In this document: positions 1 through 7,167 of the stretch, in pieces
Layout: each line of letters begins with the position of its first letter
Position numbering within the stretch: position 1 is the first letter of the stretch
Assembly (NCBI GenBank): GCA_041572275.1
Contig: JBFFSQ010000088.1
Span: forward strand, 1-11,554
DNA: 11,554 bases
Direction of reading: 5' to 3'
Source of the DNA: JBFFSQ01 sp041572275
GTDB lineage: Bacteria; Pseudomonadota; Gammaproteobacteria; SZUA-229
Program-made: the position numbers and the translations under genes
The notes under the pieces: generated by a model
Databases searched by the model: none
What the model was told of the DNA's origin: nothing
What the model saw: the letters and a program-made list of their open reading frames with translations, nothing else

Positions 1-1
1 A

Positions 2-796
2 TTATTTAATTATTGTACCAATTCGATCCCAGTTCACTTCACCGTTCCAGTTCATCCAGATCATGAAGGCTTTACCGACCAGATACTTATCAGGGACAAC
101 CCCCCAATACCGGCTGTCATTACTGTTGTCCCGATTGTCACCCATCATAAAATAATGCCCATCAGGAACAATATACTCCGCATCCAGACCTGGACGAGCG
201 GGTAATAACAGCATGTTATGTTTTACGCCATTTAAATCTTCAATATATTCATTGGCGCGATGATCCTCTCCCGGACCCTCATATTTGGACACAAACTTGC
301 GTTTGACTGCCTGTCCATTTACATAGAGTACTTTATTGTAATATGCAATATGGTCGCCGGGTAAGCCCACCACACGTTTGATGTAATCAATCGATGGATC
401 CCGGGGATAACGAAAGACCACAACATCCCCACGTTGGGGATCATCGATATCAATAATTTTACTATTCGCAACCGGCAGGCGAATACCGTAAGAAAACTTA
501 TTCACCAGGATAAAGTCACCAATATACAGACTGGGAATCATTGAACCCGATGGAATTCGAAACGGTTCAACCAGAAATCCGCGGAGCAGAAAAACAATTA
601 ACAGCACAGGAAAAAATGATTTGGCATATTCAACCACTATCGGCTCTTTAATCGTTGACTGGCCGGATACAGGCTCAGAGCTATATTGGTAGGGGTTGTT
701 TTTTCTTTTCGGAGCCCAGAGCCAGCTATCCAGCGCCCAGATCACACCGGTAATAACCGTTCCTGCCAGTAAAAAAAAAGCAAAATCAAATATCAT
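2..796 (-). CDS. lepB: Signal peptidase I
   Basis: This membrane serine-lysine protease removes signal peptides from proteins exported by Sec and Tat. The 264-aa protein has a first membrane segment at about residues 3-25, a basic and polar cytoplasmic loop, and a second membrane segment at about 61-77. The catalytic serine is Ser85 in PSGSM and the catalytic lysine is Lys140 in DYIKRVVGLPGD. The conserved GDNRDNSNDSR box lies at 219-229. It is shorter than E. coli LepB (324 aa), as is common in other Proteobacteria, and every catalytic box is present. The ATG lies 15 nt after the lepA stop, with a weak GGGA about 10 nt upstream, so it is probably co-transcribed and may be coupled to lepA. 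The stop is at positions 2-4, so the gene is complete. Whatever follows it (often rnc) is outside the window. Confidence 0.97.
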   Translation of the reverse strand: MIFDFAFFLLAGTVITGVIWALDSWLWAPKRKNNPYQYSSEPVSGQSTIKEPIVVEYAKSFFPVLLIVFLLRGFLVEPFRIPSGSMIPSLYIGDFILVNKFSYGIRLPVANSKIIDIDDPQRGDVVVFRYPRDPSIDYIKRVVGLPGDHIAYYNKVLYVNGQAVKRKFVSKYEGPGEDHRANEYIEDLNGVKHNMLLLPARPGLDAEYIVPDGHYFMMGDNRDNSNDSRYWGVVPDKYLVGKAFMIWMNWNGEVNWDRIGTIIK

Positions 797-811
797 GAAT
801 TATAGGTCCCA

Positions 812-2605
812 TTAACTGTTATCGACTTTCAACACAGCCAGGAACGCATCTTGTGGAATTTCCACTTTACCAAATTGCTTCATGCGCTTCTTACCGGCTT
901 TCTGTTTTTCCAGCAGTTTCTTTTTACGCGAAACATCGCCACCATAGCATTTTGCCGTTACATTTTTCCGTAAGGCCTTCACAGTAGTACGGGCAATAAT
1001 ATGGCGACCGATGGCTGCCTGTATGGCGATATCAAACATCTGCCTGGGAATAAGCTCACGCATCTTATCGGCCACTTCACGTCCACGGCGTTGAGCCTGA
1101 TCCTTATGGGTAATAACCGCCAAAGCATCAACTTTTTCACTATTGATCAGGATATCAACCTTAACCAGATCGGCCGCCTGGAAACATTTAAAATTATAAT
1201 CAAACGATGCATAGCCGCGACTGACCGACTTGAGGCGATCAAAGAAATCCAGTACTACCTCTGCCATCGGCATATCGTAGGTCAAAGTTACCTGGGTTCC
1301 CATATATTGCATATTCTGTTGTACACCACGTTTTTCTATGCACAAGCTGATCACATTTCCAACATATTCCTGGGGAACCAGGATATGTGCGGTAATGATT
1401 GGTTCACGAATTTCTTCAATATAGTTAACTTCTGGCAAGTCGGCCGGGTTATGAATCTGAATCAGTTCATCTTTGGTGGTTAATAACTCATAAACCACCG
1501 TGGGTGCTGTGGTGATAAGTGACAGATCATACTCACGCTCCAGACGCTCCTGCACAATTTCCATGTGCAACATACCCAGAAAGCCGATACGGAAGCCAAA
1601 TCCCAGAGCCGATGAGGTTTCCGGCTCATATTTCAGTGCCGAGTCATTGAGCGTCAGCTTATCGAGGGCTTCACGAAAGTCATCATAATCATCAGCCTCC
1701 ACTGGGAACATGCCAGCGAATACACGAGGCTGCACCTCTTTAAATCCAGGCAGAGGTTCTTGCGCCGGATTATCAGCCAGGGTAATGGTATCGCCCACTT
1801 TAGCGGAATCAATCTCCTTGATGCCAGCAATAATAAAGCCTACCTGTCCTGCGGATAACTCACCGGTGTTCTGCCGTTTGGGTGTAAATACACCAACATG
1901 GTCAACGGAATACGAGCGCCCCGTCGACATAATCTGCATTTTCTGGCCTTTTCTGATCCGCCCGTGCTTAATGCGTACCAGGATGATTACGCCCACATAA
2001 GGATCAAACCATGAATCAACAATCAGCGCCTGCAGGGGGCCCTCTATATTGCCTTCTGGCGGTGGGATTTTTTTCACCAGCTCTTCAAGCAACTCATCAA
2101 TTCCGAGGCCTGACTTAGCACTGACCAGACAGGCCTCATCTGCCTCGATACCGATTATGTCCTCAATCTCCTGCCTGACGCGCTCCGGGTCTGCTGCAGG
2201 TAAATCGATTTTATTGAGCACGGGCATGACTTCCAGGCCCAGATCGATAGCAGTATAACAATTGGCAACACTCTGGGCTTCAACCCCCTGCGATGCATCC
2301 ACCACCAGCAAGGCACCTTCGCAGGCTTCTAGCGAACGGGAAACCTCATAAGAAAAGTCCACGTGTCCAGGTGTGTCAATAAAATTAAGCTGATAGGTTT
2401 CACCATCCCGCGCCTTATAGTCCAGTGATACACACTGTGCCTTGATGGTAATTCCGCGTTCACGCTCAAGATCCATTGAATCGAGAACCTGATTGTCCAT
2501 CTCTCGTTCGCTAAGGCCGCCACATACCTGTATAAAACGGTCTGCAATTGTAGATTTCCCATGGTCGATGTGGGCAATAATGGAAAAATTTCGGATATTC
2601 TGCAT
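812..2605 (-). CDS. lepA: Elongation factor 4 (LepA), ribosome-associated GTPase
   Basis: LepA is a translational GTPase of the EF-G family that acts on ribosomes during initiation or stress. From the ATG at 2605 the protein has 597 aa, the usual length. The G1 loop AHIDHGKST is at about residues 11-19, DTPGH at 77-81, NKID at 131-134 and SAK at 162-164. The C-terminus is rich in lysine and arginine, as is typical of LepA. The open frame begins one codon earlier with TTG, but the ATG gives MQNIRNFS, matching the family start, and overlaps the previous stop codon as TGATG. I therefore chose the ATG. That overlap suggests translational coupling to the glutaredoxin-like gene. lepB follows 15 nt downstream, the classic lepA-lepB pair. 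Confidence 0.97.
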   Translation of the reverse strand: MQNIRNFSIIAHIDHGKSTIADRFIQVCGGLSEREMDNQVLDSMDLERERGITIKAQCVSLDYKARDGETYQLNFIDTPGHVDFSYEVSRSLEACEGALLVVDASQGVEAQSVANCYTAIDLGLEVMPVLNKIDLPAADPERVRQEIEDIIGIEADEACLVSAKSGLGIDELLEELVKKIPPPEGNIEGPLQALIVDSWFDPYVGVIILVRIKHGRIRKGQKMQIMSTGRSYSVDHVGVFTPKRQNTGELSAGQVGFIIAGIKEIDSAKVGDTITLADNPAQEPLPGFKEVQPRVFAGMFPVEADDYDDFREALDKLTLNDSALKYEPETSSALGFGFRIGFLGMLHMEIVQERLEREYDLSLITTAPTVVYELLTTKDELIQIHNPADLPEVNYIEEIREPIITAHILVPQEYVGNVISLCIEKRGVQQNMQYMGTQVTLTYDMPMAEVVLDFFDRLKSVSRGYASFDYNFKCFQAADLVKVDILINSEKVDALAVITHKDQAQRRGREVADKMRELIPRQMFDIAIQAAIGRHIIARTTVKALRKNVTAKCYGGDVSRKKKLLEKQKAGKKRMKQFGKVEIPQDAFLAVLKVDNS

Positions 2606-2868
2606 CAATTCTTTGTACTACTCATGTTCGTATTATCCAGGGCCTGCAGCAATGCAACCTGATCTAAAAAATAATGGCACACCTGGGTATCGTTCTGCAT
2701 AACTACAGGCACCAGAAGCCCGTAGCGTTCGGTCAACAGGGGATCGGAATCCACATCAACTACGGAAAACTTAAACGCATGCTCAAGCTGCAACTGTTGC
2801 AGCTGTACCAGCAGGTCTTCACACAAATGACATCCCTGGCGTACATACACCCTGAAATCTGCTGGCAT
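2605..2868 (-). CDS. Glutaredoxin-like protein (DUF836 type)
   Basis: This is a small cytoplasmic thioredoxin-fold protein of 87 aa with no signal peptide. It has an N-terminal beta strand (FRVYV), a C13-H-L-C16 redox pair at the start of helix 1, and a Val-Pro pair at 53-54 that fits the cis-proline loop facing the active site. These features match the short glutaredoxin-like DUF836 family. The CHLC sequence differs from the CPYC of classical glutaredoxins, and the substrate is not known. The start ATG has an AGGA ribosome binding site 5 nt upstream. The gene begins 19 nt after the mucD stop, and its TGA overlaps the lepA ATG. A glutaredoxin-like gene between an HtrA protease gene and lepA also occurs in other beta- and gammaproteobacteria. 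A role in thiol homeostasis is inference. Confidence 0.85.
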   Translation of the reverse strand: MPADFRVYVRQGCHLCEDLLVQLQQLQLEHAFKFSVVDVDSDPLLTERYGLLVPVVMQNDTQVCHYFLDQVALLQALDNTNMSSTKN

Positions 2869-2887
2869 TACTGTCCTGCTCGGTTCG

Positions 2888-4282
2888 TCAATCGTCTTCG
2901 GGTATTTTAAGCACCAGGAACTTGTTAGCTCCCTGGCGATGAACCAGAACCGGAATCATACTTCCTGTAGGCAAATTGGCAACTTTTTTACGAAAATCTG
3001 CCACATTTTTTATATCTTTACGATTTAATTCCAGAATTATATCACCCACTTTGATACCGCCCTTGTGAGCCACACTGCCGGCTAAAACCTTCGATACCCT
3101 CAATCCACGTCCAAACTGCTGCTGTTCAGCTGGAGTCAATGCTGAAACTTCGACACCAATTGCATTGCTGGAGGCGGGTGCTTTCTGTGCATGGACGGGA
3201 GTATCATCCTCCGGCAACACTTCAATCGTCACTTCAACGGTCTTGTATTGTCGATTTCTCAGTATCTTTAATTGAGCCTTGGAACCCACGGGCACCTGGC
3301 CGACCAGGGGCGGTAAATTGGCGGAGTCCAGTATCGGCTTATCATTAAAGGCCACAATGACATCACCAGCTTTCAGGCCATATTTTTCTGCAGGACTGTC
3401 TTTGATGACCTGAGAAACCAGGGCACCATAGGGCTTATCTAGACCGAAAGATTCGGCCAGTTCCTGGGTCACTTCCTGAATATAAACGCCTAGCCAGCCC
3501 CGTGATACAGTACCGGTTTTCTTAATTTGCTCAACCACACCCATCGCTACTTCGATTGGAATAGCAAATGACAGCCCCATAAAACCACCGGTACGACTAT
3601 AAATCTGTGAATTGATACCGATCACCCTGCCATCCAGATCAAACAGGGGGCCCCCTGAATTACCTGGATTAATCGCCACATCCGTTTGAATAAAGGGAAC
3701 ATAATTGGCCCTTGGCAGGCTTCGGCCCTTGGCACTGACAATACCCGCAGTCACGGAATGATCAAAACCAAAAGGGGAGCCAATCGCCAGCACCCAGGCT
3801 CCAACCTTAATCGTATCGGACTGACCGATCTTGACTACAGGCAACTTTGCCGCATCAATTTTTAACAGGGCAATATCGGTATATTCATCACTGCCCACCA
3901 ACTCGGCTTTGAGTTCTCGTTTATCACTCAGGCGCACGATGATTTCATCTGCTTCCTCAATAACATGATGATTGGTGATGACATAACCATCATCTGAAAT
4001 GATGAAACCCGAGCCTAAGGAGGTGGCATCTTCAGGTGGTGGCAACTGGTCCTCATCCAGGAATCGACGAAAGAATTCACCAAATGGCGAATCCTCTGGA
4101 ATATCCAGATTCCCCCAGGGGTGATGACCATTTACTTTATGTGTAGTACTGATATTAACGACAGCTGGGCTGTTGTCTTCAACCAGTTTGACAAAATCCG
4201 GCAACGACCGAGCCACAGCAGGTGAAGAAACAAAAACCAGAAGACTCAGTAACGAAATCCAGCGCATGGTGTTAAACCACAT
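2888..4282 (-). CDS. mucD: Periplasmic serine protease of the HtrA/DegP family (MucD)
   Basis: This periplasmic protease and chaperone degrades misfolded envelope proteins; in Pseudomonas MucD also limits activation of AlgU. The 464-aa protein has a signal peptide ending near Ala-Val-Ala-Arg (about residue 24). A trypsin-like domain carries His106 (TNHHV), Asp136 (YTDIALL) and Ser209 (NPGNSGGPL), so the catalytic triad is intact. PDZ1 spans about 262-355 and PDZ2 about 375-460. Two PDZ domains place it with DegP/DegQ/MucD and not with the single-PDZ DegS/AlgW. The ATG at 4282 is preceded by GGGAG at 6-nt spacing; the internal ATG at 4267 has no such site. The gene is 52 nt downstream of rseC, the largest gap in the block, so it may be partly independently expressed. 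Confidence 0.95.
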   Translation of the reverse strand: MWFNTMRWISLLSLLVFVSSPAVARSLPDFVKLVEDNSPAVVNISTTHKVNGHHPWGNLDIPEDSPFGEFFRRFLDEDQLPPPEDATSLGSGFIISDDGYVITNHHVIEEADEIIVRLSDKRELKAELVGSDEYTDIALLKIDAAKLPVVKIGQSDTIKVGAWVLAIGSPFGFDHSVTAGIVSAKGRSLPRANYVPFIQTDVAINPGNSGGPLFDLDGRVIGINSQIYSRTGGFMGLSFAIPIEVAMGVVEQIKKTGTVSRGWLGVYIQEVTQELAESFGLDKPYGALVSQVIKDSPAEKYGLKAGDVIVAFNDKPILDSANLPPLVGQVPVGSKAQLKILRNRQYKTVEVTIEVLPEDDTPVHAQKAPASSNAIGVEVSALTPAEQQQFGRGLRVSKVLAGSVAHKGGIKVGDIILELNRKDIKNVADFRKKVANLPTGSMIPVLVHRQGANKFLVLKIPEDD

Positions 4283-4308
4283 AAAGAACTCCCAACTATA
4301 TGAAAATC

Positions 4309-4334
4309 AACCCAGTAATGGCGCCATCAGGGTT
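4309..4334 (-). other. Imperfect hairpin in the rseC-mucD gap
   Basis: Directly after the rseC stop the minus strand can fold as AACCC-TGATG, loop GCGC, CATTA-(CT bulge)-GGGTT, followed by GATTTTC. The stem is interrupted, the U-run has only four residues, and one pair is G-U. It could be a weak attenuator or an RNA-processing site between rseC and mucD. It is too weak to be called a terminator with confidence. Confidence 0.3.
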
Positions 4335-4339
4335 TTATA
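4334..4339 (-). promoter_or_regulatory. Possible -10 element for mucD
   Basis: On the minus strand CTATAAAA overlaps the rseC stop codon and contains TATAAA, five of six matches to the sigma-70 -10 consensus, about 52 nt upstream of the mucD ATG. The matching -35 position (TCGTGA at 17-nt spacing) is poor, with three of six matches, and there is no extended -10. An independent mucD promoter is known in Pseudomonas aeruginosa, which makes the position plausible. The sequence evidence alone is weak. Confidence 0.25.
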
Positions 4340-4820
4340 GAACCAATGGAATAGTATCACGACCCTTATTGGGGGTGTGAACACGGCGCAGCATCTGGGG
4401 CTGGATACGCCGACTTAATTTAGAGTTAAAAAATCCCAGGCGAATAACCAGCAAAGACAACAGAAATCCGAGCGTTGCCGACACAATAACTATCCACTCG
4501 CTACCCAACCCCTGACTCTTTGCCCAGTATTCGCCAAGCACCGCAAATAGCAGCAACATCAGTAACGGCAGGGAATATACTAACAATGACCCGTGAACCA
4601 GGGCATTTTCCTCAAGTCCGATGATGACCTCATCACCCACTTGTGCTGACAATGTATTCAAGACACTTAATTGAGTGCTTCGCTGACCAACCACTCTGGA
4701 TAACACCGAAGTACCACAACCCTGTTTGACAGAACAACTCTGACAAGCTGAACGTCTCTGTGTCTGGAGTAATGCATAGTCACCCTCGACGGCAACTACA
4801 AAGGCGGTTTCTTCAATCAT
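4335..4820 (-). CDS. rseC: SoxR-reducing / sigma-E regulatory membrane protein RseC (MucC)
   Basis: This is an inner-membrane protein of the RseC/MucC family. Members modulate sigma-E signalling modestly, and in E. coli RseC also takes part in reducing SoxR. The 161-aa product has an N-terminal domain with a C26-x2-C29-x5-C35 cluster followed by Gly-Thr, then membrane segments at about 78-97 and 108-130, and a basic C-terminal tail. The frame is open further upstream to a TTG at 4850. The ATG at 4820 gives MIEETAFVV, which matches the family start and its usual length of about 160 aa, so I used it. The first 8 nt overlap the end of rseB (ATGATTGA), a sign of translational coupling. E. coli RseC has an extra cysteine seven residues before the first of these; here that position is Gln19. 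Confidence 0.9.
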   Translation of the reverse strand: MIEETAFVVAVEGDYALLQTQRRSACQSCSVKQGCGTSVLSRVVGQRSTQLSVLNTLSAQVGDEVIIGLEENALVHGSLLVYSLPLLMLLLFAVLGEYWAKSQGLGSEWIVIVSATLGFLLSLLVIRLGFFNSKLSRRIQPQMLRRVHTPNKGRDTIPLVL

Positions 4821-5766
4821 TGTGACTCTGTTTGTGAATGGCCTGTCCAATAAAGCGCACTGTCGCTACGGGAACTTCGCCGATCACGGTGACATGGTCA
4901 TCATCCAGATGAAAACTGTAGGCATTGACCGCACCCATTCTAGATACACCCATAAGCGCAGTCTCATCGGGATGATGTCTTTCAATAAACACCGACACAG
5001 ATGCCATACCATCACTGAATACTATATGTTGCACCATACCCTTACCATGAATACTCGGCTTAACATCATTTCGAGTCAGACTAAATCCGGCCGGTAAATG
5101 TCGAGTAACCCAGGCGAGGCCCGACTGTTGTCGTTTACCGGCATCCAGATCCAGCAAACGATACTGTTTTGCCTCGTCAGTCATAACTTTAATTTTTTCA
5201 GGTGCCGAATCCATGATCGTTAAATCACTAAACATCAACTGCTCAACTATCTTGCCACGCTCATCGACGAGATCACATCTCAGCAACAAACCACTATCTT
5301 CTGCCAGCCAGAATTTAAAACCGTAGCGAAAATGGTCTTTAGGCAGGACATCGATTACCTGTGCTGGTTGACTGGCAATTCGGTCTTTACCCGCCAACTT
5401 AAGATGATAATGTTGTTTAAGAAGTGACACATCAGATGGTAAGCGGTAATGAATCGTCTGGGGATCGAGATCACGACTGATGGTAATCAGGTTACGCTGG
5501 GGATAAACCGTCGTTACCTTGCCATTTTCTCGGACTACCTTACGGACTTCACCCGTTAGTGATTCCAGGCTTTCCCACATACCCTGCGTTTCAGCACCGT
5601 GCCTGATACGCATCGCCTGCATCTGGTCATTCTGACGTATGATCAGAGTTCCCTCATAGTTTGTGGTCGTCGTGGCCTGCATCATTTTTTGCAGCCATGC
5701 TTCCATTTCATTAGCCTGAACAACTCCAAAACTGATCAGGCCTATGACCAGAACCGCCAGTCGCAT
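4813..5766 (-). CDS. rseB: Periplasmic sigma-E regulator RseB (MucB)
   Basis: RseB binds the periplasmic part of the anti-sigma factor and shields it from cleavage; mislocalised lipopolysaccharide or outer-membrane signals release it. The 317-aa length matches E. coli RseB (318 aa). A signal peptide of about 18 residues ends in Val-Gln-Ala before Asn-Glu-Met-Glu-Ala-Trp. The large N-terminal LolA-like domain covers roughly 22-205, with the family feature YEGTLIIRQ near residue 38. A smaller C-terminal domain follows, containing GMVQHIVFSDG and SVFIERH. The ATG overlaps the rseA stop by one base (TAATG), and the 3' end overlaps the rseC start by 8 nt. The three regulator genes are therefore probably translated in a coupled way. 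All expected parts are present. Confidence 0.95.
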   Translation of the reverse strand: MRLAVLVIGLISFGVVQANEMEAWLQKMMQATTTTNYEGTLIIRQNDQMQAMRIRHGAETQGMWESLESLTGEVRKVVRENGKVTTVYPQRNLITISRDLDPQTIHYRLPSDVSLLKQHYHLKLAGKDRIASQPAQVIDVLPKDHFRYGFKFWLAEDSGLLLRCDLVDERGKIVEQLMFSDLTIMDSAPEKIKVMTDEAKQYRLLDLDAGKRQQSGLAWVTRHLPAGFSLTRNDVKPSIHGKGMVQHIVFSDGMASVSVFIERHHPDETALMGVSRMGAVNAYSFHLDDDHVTVIGEVPVATVRFIGQAIHKQSHND

Positions 5767-6401
5767 TATTGTTCAGACCTGGAATCAAAACTCACCACAC
5801 GCACATAGGGCATCATACCCTGCATGGTCGTCTGGCCGGCAGACTCCAGATGCTCGATCATATACTGGCTCAGCTGCTGTTCCCTCAATGTCGTATCCTC
5901 GGGTGTCTCTAACGTTGAAACCGTACGCAAACGCGGGTTCAAATTAGGATTAACCGCAAACATCATCTGCTGATTCGGTGCAGGTTGTAAACTATCCTGA
6001 GTTCGAGCATCCGCTACAGCCTGAACAGGGTTTTCAACTGACTCAGTCTGTACTGTACGAAAAGCAACGACCGTGATCATTGCAACCGAGGCGGCAATTG
6101 CCATCCCGCTCAGTGGTCGTAACCAGCCAGATAAATCAAAACGTCGTGACTCTTGTGTTGATTCAGTCGTGGTCGATGACTGTTCTTCCTGTGCAATTGC
6201 ACGATGCACAGCTGCAGACACATCCATAAACGATGACGCATCAAGCTCGTCTCGCAAGGCAGCACTGGCCAGCTGATAGCGTTGGAGCTTGTCGGCATCA
6301 TCCAGGGGATTACGTTTCAAATCCTGCATAAACACCTTGATTTCCTGGGCCTCCAGGGCATCATCGAGTAAGGCTGAGATTTGTTCGTCTCTAATTTTCA
6401 T
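5766..6401 (-). CDS. rseA: Anti-sigma-E factor RseA (MucA)
   Basis: This single-pass inner-membrane anti-sigma factor holds RpoE/AlgU inactive until regulated proteolysis frees it. The cytoplasmic anti-sigma domain is at about residues 1-85, starting KIRDEQISALLDDAL. A serine/threonine/glutamate-rich linker follows, then one membrane segment at about 97-114. The periplasmic domain ends in YMIEHLESAGQ...MPYVRVVSFD, a MucA-like C-terminus. I chose the ATG at 6401 (211 aa) because AGGTGA lies 5 nt upstream. The in-frame GTG at 6410 falls within that ribosome binding site and is unlikely to be used. The gene begins 18 nt after the rpoE stop, and its own stop overlaps the rseB start. The site-1 protease (DegS/AlgW) and RseP are not in this window. 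Confidence 0.95.
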   Translation of the reverse strand: MKIRDEQISALLDDALEAQEIKVFMQDLKRNPLDDADKLQRYQLASAALRDELDASSFMDVSAAVHRAIAQEEQSSTTTESTQESRRFDLSGWLRPLSGMAIAASVAMITVVAFRTVQTESVENPVQAVADARTQDSLQPAPNQQMMFAVNPNLNPRLRTVSTLETPEDTTLREQQLSQYMIEHLESAGQTTMQGMMPYVRVVSFDSRSEQ

Positions 6402-6419
6402 CGGTTTCACCTAAAACCA

Positions 6420-7001
6420 TTAACTGCGGTCAAGCAAAGGCTTGAGTTGTTTATCGACGGCTTCTCTTGCTCGAAATATTCGTGAGCGAACCGTGCCTAT
6501 GGGACAAGCCATAACCTCGGCAATATCCTCATAGCTCAAACCTTCCATCTCACGTAAGGTTATGGCTTCTTTTAAATCATCGGGCAGCTCACTGATAGTC
6601 TTATTTACCACCTGTTTAATTTCCTCTGCCAGCATTTCTTTTTCAGGCGTAGCATATTCTTTCAGCCAGTCGGCACCTTCATATTGCTCAGCTTCACTGG
6701 CATCGAGTGCAGAATCGGTTGCGCGGCGCTTGGATGAAACCAGATGATTTTTTGCTGTATTGATTGCGATACGGTACATCCAGGTGTAAAACGCACTATC
6801 ACCACGGAAGTTTTTCAGCGCTCGATAAGCTTTAATAAAGGCTTCCTGAGCGACATCCTGGACATCATCAGCATCGCGCACGAAACGGGCTATGAGTTTA
6901 ATAATCCGATGCTGGTATTTCAGCACCAGAATATCAAATGCCCGCTTATCACCTTGCTGTACGCGCTCTACCAGCGCCTGGTCAATTTCTCGCTCGCCCA
7001 T
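6420..7001 (-). CDS. rpoE: RNA polymerase sigma factor RpoE (AlgU/AlgT)
   Basis: This is a group IV (ECF) sigma factor for the envelope stress response. From the ATG at 7001 the protein is 193 aa, starting MGEREIDQALVERVQQGDKR, the same length as Pseudomonas AlgU and close to E. coli RpoE (191 aa). Region 2 covers about 23-90 and includes DVAQEAFIKAYRALKNFRG and FYTWMYRIAINTAKNHL, which contact the -10 element and core polymerase. Region 4 covers about 128-185, with the helix-turn-helix LSYEDIAEVM and GTVRSRIFRARE. GGAGG lies 10 nt before this ATG. The frame stays open upstream for 49 more codons to an ATG at 7148, which also has a ribosome binding site (AAGGA, 9 nt), so a longer product cannot be excluded. 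A candidate sigma-E promoter lies upstream. Confidence 0.95.
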   Translation of the reverse strand: MGEREIDQALVERVQQGDKRAFDILVLKYQHRIIKLIARFVRDADDVQDVAQEAFIKAYRALKNFRGDSAFYTWMYRIAINTAKNHLVSSKRRATDSALDASEAEQYEGADWLKEYATPEKEMLAEEIKQVVNKTISELPDDLKEAITLREMEGLSYEDIAEVMACPIGTVRSRIFRAREAVDKQLKPLLDRS

Positions 7002-7148
7002 CCGGGCCTGCCCTCCGCTCGACAACTCCATTGCCTGATTATTATTATGGCTGGTCTGGCCAACTTGTGTTCGTTTAGGCCTGATGTGACGTTTTGGTGT
7101 AACATCGGTACCGAATGGCAGAACCATACCTGATTCACATACTGACAT
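7002..7148 (-). other. In-frame 49-codon open extension upstream of rpoE
   Basis: The rpoE frame is open from an ATG at 7148, with an in-frame TGA shortly before it at 7155-7157. It encodes 49 residues rich in Asn, Gln, Arg and Lys, starting MSVCESGMVLPFG. AAGGA at 7158-7162 is a plausible ribosome binding site for this ATG. The residues do not resemble any sigma domain I know. It may be a translated N-terminal extension, a leader that couples into rpoE, or simply open untranslated leader. E. coli also has a short leader ORF (rseD) in front of rpoE, but I see no basis for homology. Confidence 0.35.
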
Positions 7149-7167
7149 AAAGGGTCATCCTTCATAC

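Noticed and set aside
1001..1483. A 160-codon plus-strand open frame opposite lepA.
   Set aside because: The sequence is a shadow of the conserved lepA coding region, with no ribosome binding site or family resemblance.
2917..2923. Another GGAACTT on the plus strand near the mucD 3' end.
   Set aside because: No suitable -10 at the required spacing, and it faces antisense through mucD.
4821..4850. RseC start at the TTG at 4850.
   Set aside because: It would add ten residues not found in the family and a longer overlap with rseB; the ATG at 4820 gives the standard N-terminus.
4871..4877. A perfect GGAACTT on the plus strand as a second sigma-E promoter.
   Set aside because: No TC-starting -10 lies 15-18 nt downstream, and it points antisense inside rseB with no gene to drive.
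6744..7133. A 129-codon plus-strand open frame opposite the rpoE start region.
   Set aside because: It overlaps rpoE region 2 on the other strand and runs into the divergent control region; its composition does not look like a real protein.
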